This document shows, piece by piece, positions 1 through 5,516 of a stretch of 5,837 bases of DNA. Both the position numbers and the translations under genes were made by a program. Source of the stretch: an uncultured Oscillospiraceae bacterium (lineage in GTDB: Bacteria > Bacillota > Clostridia > Oscillospirales > Oscillospiraceae). Each line of letters begins with the position of its first letter. Position 1 is the first letter of the stretch. The notes below the pieces were generated by a model that was not told where the DNA came from, did not search any database, and worked only from the letters and a program-made list of their open reading frames with translations. The stretch spans positions 1 to 5,837 of the forward strand of contig CAJUAC010000113.1 of the NCBI GenBank assembly GCA_910583885.1, written 5' to 3'.

Positions 1-3000
1 CGTTGGTGCTGGGGCTGTCCATGACATACCCTGCCGGGGCCTTGGTTTCCGTCACCACATAGGCCCCCGGTGCGAGGTTGGTAACGCGGATTTCGCCGTT
101 GCTGTCGGTCACAAAGAGGCCGTTCTGCGTCAATGTGGACGTGCCGATCACACCGTCCAGACCAACCTCACAGCCTGCGGCGGTAGCCACCCGGAACTCC
201 GCGCCGGGGAGGGGCTGGCCGGTCTGACTGTCCCGCTTCTGGATAATCATGGAGCCTTTCGGCTGATTCTTAAAAGCAAGGGTGACAGTACGGCCCTCCT
301 TGATCTGCACGGTCTGGCTCTGGGTGTCGATGATAAAACCGGCAGGGGCGCGGGTTTCCGTAACTACCACGCTCTTGCCGGGTTTCAGGCCGGGGATGCG
401 GATTTCGCCGTTTTCATCGGTGCGGTAAATGCCGTTGCTGTCCCCGATCAGACTGCCGTCCGCGTACATGATTTTGAACTCGGCGTCCTGGAGTGTAATG
501 CTGGGGTTGACGGAGCATACCTTTCTGATAAGCAAAATCCCGTCCGGGGCGTTGTCAAAGCGGACGGTGACAACGCTCTGCTCCCCGCTGTCGGCCAGAA
601 ACACCGTCTCGGAGGCATTGATGATGGAATACCCGTCAGCCGGGTCTACCTCCTCCACCACATAGGTTCCACTTTGCAGCCCCGTCCAGATGGCGGTGCC
701 GTTCTTCCCGGTCACTTTCTGCCCGATGACAGTGCCGCCCGTGCCGGAAGTGCCGCCCAGATAGCGGAGCTGGAAGGTGCATCCCGGCAGAGCCTCGTGG
801 GTCACGCTGTCGTACTTTTCCACAATAATTCCATTCAGCGGCTCATTCTGGAAGGTCAGGGTCTTACTCTCGCCGCCGTGGATAATGACCTTTTGCGTGG
901 TGGGTTCCTTCATCTGAAAGCCGGGGGCGGGGGCCACCTCGGTCACGGTGTACTCGCCGGGGTACATCTTCTTGCCCTGCTCATGCACCTTGATCTGGCC
1001 GTTGGCGTCGGTGAAAATATACCCGTAGTCGATGGAGCCGGGGGCCTCCGCCGCCTCGCCGTTGCTGGTGTAGGTGACGTGGAACTTGGCCCCCTCAATA
1101 GGAGCGCCCGCCACGCTGTCCTCCTTAAAAATGGTCAGCTCCGGGGCCTTGTGGTTGCGGAAAACCAGCGTCTTTTCATCGCCTGGGTGCAAGGAAATTG
1201 TCTGCACACGGTCTTTATCCTTATCCGGCAGATAATAGGGCGCGGGTACAGATTTCTCCGTCACCTCATATGTGCCGGGGGCAACCCGCAGGGTAGCCTT
1301 GCCGTCCTCGCCGGTAGTCCAATCGTCCTGATAGTCCCCGTTGATAGCTTTTACGGTGAACACAGTGCCGGGGACAGGCTTACCACTGTCAGCGTCAACC
1401 TTGGAGATCGTCAGCTCCGGCTTTTTAAGATTCTCAAAAATGACTTCCTTCTCATCGCCGCCATTCAAGCTGATGGTCTGGGTTGGCTCATCACTGATAC
1501 AGTACGGCTCCGGGACAGACTTCTCCGTTACGCGATAACTGCCGGGAGCAACCCGCAGCTCCACGGAGCCGCTGGCCTCGGTGGTAACTTCGTGGCGGTA
1601 ATCGCCGTCAATGGCTTCCAGCAGAAACACCGTACCGGGGATGGGATTGCCCGTACCCTTTTCAATTTTGGTAATTTTCAAAAGAGGCTGTTTGAAATTA
1701 TCAAAAATCAGCTCCTTATTGTCACCAGCCTCCAGCCAAATGGTCTGCGTGGGTTCATCCCCCACCACATAGGGGGCGGGAACGGACTTCTCAACCACTT
1801 CATAGCTGTCCACGGGGATATTGGAGAGGACGGCCCTGCCGTCTGCGCCGGTAGTCACATCGTTGTGGTAGCCGTAGTGGATGCCCTTGATCTCAAAATG
1901 GGTATTGGGGATCACATCTCCAGTCTGCGCGTCCCGTTTCAGAATCGTCAGGTTGGGGAGCCGCTTGTCGGAGGCTGTCACGGTGACGGTGCCGCCGCCG
2001 TTGATAGTGGCCTGATCCACATGGGCGATGACCGGCTCTGTGAGGGTGGCGTAGGGAGCCGGGGCACTCACCTCCACAAAAGCGTACATTCCCTCGGTCA
2101 CATCGGTGACGGTAATGGAGCCGTCCGCTTTGGTGGCCTCCGTGCCGACAATCTGGCCGTCCTTGATGATGTTGAACACCGCGCCGGGGAGGGGATTGTC
2201 GCTGTCATCCAGTTTGATAAGTTTTACCTTTACCTTGGCGTCATTTTCAAACACCAGGGCAATGTCGCTCTTGCCGTCCCAGCGGAAGGACTGCTTAGTC
2301 TTATTCACATCGGGGCTTTTGGTGTAGCCCTCCGGGGGTGTCACTTCCTCGGCGGTGTAGCTGCCAATGGGCATATCCTTCCAGGGAACGTCGGTCAGAT
2401 AGCCGCCCTCGCCGGTGATGAAGGTTCCAGTAAAATCATTGTCCACGCCCTCAATTTTAATGACCGCCCCGGCGAGGCCCTTGGTGGGGTCATCCGCGTC
2501 CACCTTGCGGATACTGCCCTCGCCGGTGATTTCGGGGCTGTCGGCAAAGGTGACGGTTACGGTGTTATTGCCATTGCTGGGCAGGACCACATACTGCGGG
2601 CCAGCGTTGTCGATCTCATAGCCCTCCGGGGCCTCCAATTCAGTCACGGCGTAAGTGCCCGCTTCCAGGGCGGACAAGGTATAGGTTCCGCCGCTACCCG
2701 TTACGATCTCCTTGGAGTAGGTGCCGTTTTCAGAAGTCACCTTAAATCTCGCTCCGGGCAGGCCCTTGTTGGGATTGGTGCTGTCTACCTTCTTGACAGT
2801 GAGATCATACTTCTCACGGGTGATATTCAGTTCCCCAATCATAATGGCCTGTACGTCGCTGGCCGGATGATAGTTAGAGCCGGGGCCAGTGTAAGCGTAC
2901 TCATAGACGGCGCAATCGCCCCATACGCCCTGCGCCCCCAGGTCGAGGATATACTGGGCGCGGTCACGGAACGATCTGCCGTCCATCGTATCGTCAATGC

Positions 3001-3535
3001 TGGTATAGCTGGTATGCTCCAGATTGTTATAGACGTACAGCAGTTCCTCGGCGCAAGCGGTCACGGGGTCTGCCAGCAGACCGGCCTTGTAGCGCCAGAC
3101 AATCGCCTGCACCCAGGCGTTCATCGTCCATGTGTAGTCGCTGTCCCACACATCATCCACGTTCAGGGCGTGGGCTTGATCGGTAAATACGCCGGTAGAG
3201 TGGGCGTAGAAAAAGGCCATCATGGTCTTGACGGTGGGATCGGAAATGGACTGGGGATTACCCCACGTGTGGCCCTCCAGGGACCAGCCCATGCCCTTGC
3301 CTTTCTCGGCGCAGAAGCCCATGGTACTCTTTCCATTAAGCCCAAAGTGCATCTGGTGGAGATGGCAGGTGCCCAGAGCCGGGGATTCATATTTGACCCC
3401 GTTATGAGTACAGTCGTCCATCTTGATGGAGCTGGGGCTTGCCGCCAGCGCCGTGGCAGGCAGCAAGCCCAAGATACACACCAGCACCAACAGCATAGCC
3501 GTTATGCGGGTGAGGGAGAACCGGATTTTTTTCAT
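1..3535 (-). CDS. Large secreted adhesin: candidate thioester domain plus at least ten CnaB/SpaA-type isopeptide modules (3' end outside window)
   Basis: The frame is open from ATG at 3535 to the window edge (1178 codons, C-terminus missing). The start is supported by GGAAAGGAG 11 nt upstream (3547-3555) and by a signal peptide: MKK then a hydrophobic run, with likely cleavage after A29-L30-A31. Residues about 40-240 resemble a thioester domain, with Cys75 (GFCAEKG) and Gln143 (WVQAIVW). From about residue 243 follow SpaA/CnaB-like modules with strand-A lysines at 249, 344, 441, 533, 623, 712, 804, 907, 1005 and 1100. Each carries a Glu in the 'TE/EE/VE..AP.GY' segment. The nine complete modules end in F.N- or .D-type motifs, which gives the Lys-Glu-Asn/Asp set used for spontaneous isopeptide bonds. 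In known families this architecture is a wall-anchored adhesin (TIE type) or a pilin. The expected LPxTG-like signal would lie beyond the edge. The sortase encoded upstream is a likely partner (inference). The exact ligand is unknown. Confidence 0.93.
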   Translation of the reverse strand, partial: MKKIRFSLTRITAMLLVLVCILGLLPATALAASPSSIKMDDCTHNGVKYESPALGTCHLHQMHFGLNGKSTMGFCAEKGKGMGWSLEGHTWGNPQSISDPTVKTMMAFFYAHSTGVFTDQAHALNVDDVWDSDYTWTMNAWVQAIVWRYKAGLLADPVTACAEELLYVYNNLEHTSYTSIDDTMDGRSFRDRAQYILDLGAQGVWGDCAVYEYAYTGPGSNYHPASDVQAIMIGELNITREKYDLTVKKVDSTNPNKGLPGARFKVTSENGTYSKEIVTGSGGTYTLSALEAGTYAVTELEAPEGYEIDNAGPQYVVLPSNGNNTVTVTFADSPEITGEGSIRKVDADDPTKGLAGAVIKIEGVDNDFTGTFITGEGGYLTDVPWKDMPIGSYTAEEVTPPEGYTKSPDVNKTKQSFRWDGKSDIALVFENDAKVKVKLIKLDDSDNPLPGAVFNIIKDGQIVGTEATKADGSITVTDVTEGMYAFVEVSAPAPYATLTEPVIAHVDQATINGGGTVTVTASDKRLPNLTILKRDAQTGDVIPNTHFEIKGIHYGYHNDVTTGADGRAVLSNIPVDSYEVVEKSVPAPYVVGDEPTQTIWLEAGDNKELIFDNFKQPLLKITKIEKGTGNPIPGTVFLLEAIDGDYRHEVTTEASGSVELRVAPGSYRVTEKSVPEPYCISDEPTQTISLNGGDEKEVIFENLKKPELTISKVDADSGKPVPGTVFTVKAINGDYQDDWTTGEDGKATLRVAPGTYEVTEKSVPAPYYLPDKDKDRVQTISLHPGDEKTLVFRNHKAPELTIFKEDSVAGAPIEGAKFHVTYTSNGEAAEAPGSIDYGYIFTDANGQIKVHEQGKKMYPGEYTVTEVAPAPGFQMKEPTTQKVIIHGGESKTLTFQNEPLNGIIVEKYDSVTHEALPGCTFQLRYLGGTSGTGGTVIGQKVTGKNGTAIWTGLQSGTYVVEEVDPADGYSIINASETVFLADSGEQSVVTVRFDNAPDGILLIRKVCSVNPSITLQDAEFKIMYADGSLIGDSNGIYRTDENGEIRIPGLKPGKSVVVTETRAPAGFIIDTQSQTVQIKEGRTVTLAFKNQPKGSMIIQKRDSQTGQPLPGAEFRVATAAGCEVGLDGVIGTSTLTQNGLFVTDSNGEIRVTNLAPGAYVVTETKAPAGYVMDSPSTN
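1145..1957 (-). repeat. Three near-identical tandem isopeptide modules (modules 4-6) with an ~267 bp period
   Basis: Adhesin residues about 527-797 hold three consecutive modules that resemble each other far more than the other seven. They share EKSVPAPY or EKSVPEPY, a QTI segment (DEPTQTI in two of them), a G-D-x-K motif and an F.N ending. The plus-strand landmark ttctc recurs at 1254, 1521 and 1788, exactly 267 bp (89 codons) apart each time. Predicted bond triads are K533-E582-N613, K623-E671-N702 and K712-E760-N794. The pattern suggests internal duplication, and such DNA repeats can vary in copy number between strains (inference). Confidence 0.8.
2810..3415 (-). other. Candidate Cys-Gln thioester domain (TED/TQXA-like) of the adhesin
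   Basis: This covers residues about 41-242 of the adhesin, between the signal peptide and the first isopeptide module. Cys75 sits in GFCAEKG. Gln143 sits in VQAIVW, close to the family pattern [hydrophobic]-Q-x-A-[I/V/L]-W, with Ile in place of the usual Ala. The block is rich in Trp and Tyr and has four further cysteines (42, 57, 161, 208). In known thioester domains the Cys and Gln side chains form an internal thioester that reacts with host amines. Assignment rests on motif, spacing (68 residues) and N-terminal position ahead of isopeptide repeats. It is a candidate, since the Gln motif is not a perfect match. Confidence 0.62.
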
Positions 3536-3571
3536 ATGTTAAAAAACTCCTTTCCATTTTGCGGTATAAGA

Positions 3572-3604
3572 AAAGGCCCTTCAGCATGGGGCTGAAAGAC
3601 CTTT
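3572..3604 (-). terminator. Imperfect hairpin between the CAP gene and the adhesin gene: weak terminator or attenuator
   Basis: On the minus strand the arms are AAAGG and TTTCAGC/GCTGAA-type complements: an outer 5-bp stem, a 3x3 internal loop, an inner 6-bp stem and a 5-nt loop. The hairpin is followed by CCTTTTCTTATA, a short interrupted T tract. It begins 17 nt after the CAP stop codon and ends 36 nt before the adhesin ATG. No clear -35/-10 pair is visible in the remaining gap. Partial read-through from the CAP promoter is therefore the simplest way to express the adhesin. It could also act as an mRNA 3' or 5' stabiliser. Confidence 0.5.
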
Positions 3605-3620
3605 CCATATCCGTATTCAG

Positions 3621-4574
3621 TTATTCGTAGGGATTGTGGGTGTTCGGTCTGCCAACGATCATATAACAGTAGGTTGCGCCGCCGCTTTCAGTCACACCCA
3701 CGCCAATACCGTCACAGTCTGGCTTTATCATGGTTTCAAAGTGTCCTGAAGAATTAAGCCAGTTTTCGTGGGCGTGTTGGGCTGCATCCTCTGCGGCAAC
3801 ACCAGTGAATACCGTCAGGTTTATGCCAAAACCGTAAGGATAGCCGCTGTCAATCACGGCTTCGCATTCCTCCTGGGTGTGGTGCCAGGAATACCGCTGA
3901 TCCGAGAGGGCTTGTGCGGCGTCCATCAGGGCCTCGTTGACTGGCAGCTCCGCCACGCCGTTGGCCTTGCGGGTCTGATTGATAAGCTGAATCAATTCCT
4001 GGCGAATCTCCATGTTGTCCGCCAGGGCGGAGCTGGTTTCACCGGCAGGAGAGGATGGACCGTCCGCTTCCACGGTAATTGTCACGCTCCCTGTCCGCCC
4101 GTCCGGGGCGGTCACGGTGATGGTGGCCTTACCAGGAGCCTGCGTCTTGGCCGTCCAGTAGCCCAGCACATTTTCTACACGCACAATGGCGGGGTCGCTG
4201 GAGACTGCGGTACAGCCCGGTTCCGAAACGATCAGGCCGCTCCCTTCCCCCGCTTTCAAGGTGGTCCCCTTGTAGCTGCTCACCCGAATGGAATCCGTCT
4301 GTGCCGGGGCTGTGCCGGTGTATGGCGCGTCGCTGTCAATCTGAACGCCGTCCTGCCAGTATACGTTGAAGCCCACCGCCTGTCCAATGTCCCGCAGCTT
4401 CACATAATTGTTGCCGCCAATGCTGTATGCGGTCATCTGAACCTGCTGGCCGTCCACGTAGATGGGCTGGACAGATAATTCCGCTATGACCCCTGCGGCA
4501 TAGGCGGTCCCACCGCCGAACAGCACCGCTCCAACCAGCATACCCATTACGAAAGTGAAATACCTGTTTTTCAT
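3621..4574 (-). CDS. Secreted CAP (SCP-like) domain protein with stalk domain and Ig-like domain
   Basis: The product is 317 residues. The ATG is preceded by GGAGG with a 7-nt spacer (4582-4586). Residues 1-26 are a signal peptide ending in A-Y-A. Residues about 38-80 (YVDGQQVQMTAYSI, then VKLRDIGQAVGF) match the copper-amine-oxidase-N-like 'stalk' domain common in Firmicutes surface proteins. Residues about 94-168 look like a bacterial Ig-like (Big) domain with G-KATITVTAPDG. Residues about 188-310 are a CAP domain: LIQLINQTRKANG at the start, His231/232, then ENWLNSSGH with His278 and GIGVGV. The usual Glu of the 'GEN' motif is Ile251 (FGINL), so one polar residue of the typical CAP cavity is lost. 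No LPxTG or C-terminal membrane anchor is present; the protein is probably released or held by its stalk domain. The enzymatic role of bacterial CAP proteins is mostly unknown. The gene has its own promoter. Confidence 0.9.
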   Translation of the reverse strand: MKNRYFTFVMGMLVGAVLFGGGTAYAAGVIAELSVQPIYVDGQQVQMTAYSIGGNNYVKLRDIGQAVGFNVYWQDGVQIDSDAPYTGTAPAQTDSIRVSSYKGTTLKAGEGSGLIVSEPGCTAVSSDPAIVRVENVLGYWTAKTQAPGKATITVTAPDGRTGSVTITVEADGPSSPAGETSSALADNMEIRQELIQLINQTRKANGVAELPVNEALMDAAQALSDQRYSWHHTQEECEAVIDSGYPYGFGINLTVFTGVAAEDAAQHAHENWLNSSGHFETMIKPDCDGIGVGVTESGGATYCYMIVGRPNTHNPYE

Positions 4575-4604
4575 TTTGACGCCTCCATTTCTGTCTATCC
4601 GGGA

Positions 4605-4620
4605 GTTAGCTGCATCTAAC
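4605..4620. repeat. Short inverted repeat at the predicted transcription start
   Basis: GTTAG and CTAAC arms of 5 bp flank a 6-nt centre (CTGCAT on the plus strand). The repeat lies right at and just after the predicted +1 of the CAP promoter. This position suits a repressor operator or a small 5' mRNA hairpin. The arms are short, so chance is possible. Confidence 0.35.
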
Positions 4621-4627
4621 CAAGTAT

Positions 4628-4656
4628 ATCATAGCAGAAATGGAAATATTTGTCAA
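4628..4656 (-). promoter_or_regulatory. Consensus sigma-A promoter driving the CAP gene (and probably the adhesin)
   Basis: On the minus strand, TTGACA (4656-4651) is followed by exactly 17 nt and then TATGAT (4633-4628). This is a near-perfect vegetative promoter. Transcription would start near 4621, leaving a leader of about 46 nt before the CAP ATG. The -35 box lies about 22 bp downstream of the sortase stop codon, so CAP can be transcribed independently of the upstream sortase operon. Confidence 0.9.
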
Positions 4657-4665
4657 GCGGTTTTG

Positions 4666-4688
4666 CGAAAGTTTTTCCTTAACTTTCG
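4666..4688. repeat. Perfect 8-bp inverted repeat spanning the sortase stop codon
   Basis: CGAAAGTT and AACTTTCG are separated by 7 nt. The repeat covers the last sortase codons (..E-S-stop) and ends 10 bp before the -35 box of the CAP promoter. There is no T tract after it on the minus strand, so a classic intrinsic terminator is unlikely. Possible roles are an operator upstream of the promoter or an mRNA 3' stabilising hairpin. Confidence 0.55.
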
Positions 4689-5500
4689 ATGCCTTTCACG
4701 CACCAGCGGTATTCCCGCTCATTCCTCACACAAGTATAGAGGGTGATCTGGTTGTCGCTGGTGGAGGCGGTGCCGCTGTTGTCCGTCTCGCTGACCTTCT
4801 CCACGCTGGTGACAGAGTAGGTGCGGGTCCCCTCCTTGGTGGTGAGGGTGATGCTGTCCCCGATGCTCAGCGTATGGATTTTCCCGAAATAGGAGTTGGT
4901 GCCCCGGTTGTGAGCGGCCAGACAGACGTTGCCATTCCAAATGCTGGTGTCGGTGAAATGGCCCACGCCCTTGGTCAACGCCGCGCTGTCCGTTCCCTGG
5001 ACGATCTTGGCGGTAAGGCCAATAGCGGGAATATGCAGACTGCCCAGGGTTCCGTCCGTATAGTAGCTGTCCTGGGTCACATCCGTATAGCCAACGCCGC
5101 CGCTCCCCGTCCAGGTGCTGGTGGAAAAGCTGTGATCGGGGAGGTTGGGCAGAGCGGAGCCGTCCACGCTGGGCAGGGTGGTGTAGTCCACATTCCCCAA
5201 GCTGTTGACCAGCCCGCCGTCCATGCCGCCGGGGGCAAGGTTGGGGGTCAGGTACTCGCCGGAGTTGGGGAGGTAGCTGGTGGGCGTTCCGAAACCGGGC
5301 GGCATCCGGGCGGCGGTCTTGCTCCGGTTCGTGTTCTGATCTTCTTCCTCCCGGTGAATGACCTCCTGGGAGGTGGGCTTGCCGAACAGATAATCGTCCG
5401 CTCCATCAAAGTCGTACTCCAGGGCGCTGGCCGGGGAGACGAACAATGTCACCAGCAGAGACGAAATAAGCAGGGCCTTCAAATAGGTTCGCAGCTTCAA
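4679..5500 (-). CDS. Class D-type sortase (transpeptidase) with long linker
   Basis: The product is 273 residues from TTG at 5500. This start is preferred over GTG at 5539 for three reasons: AAAGGAG (5510-5516) lies 9 nt upstream, TTG overlaps the stop of the previous gene (TTGA), and it yields a clean signal sequence (MKLRTYLK plus a hydrophobic run, A-S-A at 24-26). Residues about 28-150 are a Gly/Pro/Ser/Thr-rich linker. The catalytic domain (about 150-273) begins GSLHIPAIGL. It contains GVGHF, His197 in AAHNRGTNSYFG, Cys257 in TLYTC and Arg265 in EYRWC, so the His-Cys-Arg triad is complete. These motifs match sortases grouped as class D. The family cleaves a sorting motif in exported proteins and transfers them to the wall or to another subunit. 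It acts outside the membrane, held by an N-terminal segment. Likely substrates are the adhesin and/or the preceding membrane-anchored protein (inference). The exact class is less sure than the family. Confidence 0.93.
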   Translation of the reverse strand: MKLRTYLKALLISSLLVTLFVSPASALEYDFDGADDYLFGKPTSQEVIHREEEDQNTNRSKTAARMPPGFGTPTSYLPNSGEYLTPNLAPGGMDGGLVNSLGNVDYTTLPSVDGSALPNLPDHSFSTSTWTGSGGVGYTDVTQDSYYTDGTLGSLHIPAIGLTAKIVQGTDSAALTKGVGHFTDTSIWNGNVCLAAHNRGTNSYFGKIHTLSIGDSITLTTKEGTRTYSVTSVEKVSETDNSGTASTSDNQITLYTCVRNEREYRWCVKGIES

Positions 5501-5516
5501 GTGTCTGATCTCCTTT
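5497..5516 (-). promoter_or_regulatory. Ribosome site and TTGA stop-start overlap coupling the upstream gene to the sortase
   Basis: AAAGGAG (5510-5516) sits 9 nt before TTG (5500-5498). The preceding gene's TGA stop is at 5499-5497, so the two frames share two bases (TTGA). This arrangement is typical of translational coupling. The ribosome site lies inside the last codons of the upstream gene. Confidence 0.8.

Noticed and set aside
1145..1957. Periodic DNA repeats resembling a CRISPR array
   Set aside because: The 267 bp period is an in-frame protein module, not short identical repeats with unique spacers.
674..3595. Long plus-strand open frame of 973 codons
   Set aside because: It is exactly codon-aligned antisense to the adhesin, whose protein has a signal peptide, ribosome site and ten recognisable modules. 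The plus-strand product shows no domain logic, and its Gly/Val/His/Leu-rich composition is the mirror of the repeats.
3402..3608. Minus-strand 68-codon frame over the start of the adhesin
   Set aside because: It begins inside the hairpin, overlaps the adhesin signal peptide in another frame, and has no good ribosome site.
3768..4478. Plus-strand open frame of 236 codons
   Set aside because: Codon-aligned antisense of the CAP gene; no ribosome site or recognisable domain.
4666..4688. Intrinsic terminator for the sortase
   Set aside because: The hairpin is sound, but no T tract follows it on the minus strand; it is kept as an inverted repeat of unknown role.
4719..4940. Minus-strand 73-codon frame inside the sortase
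   Set aside because: An out-of-frame shadow of the sortase catalytic domain, rich in His/Gln/Arg.
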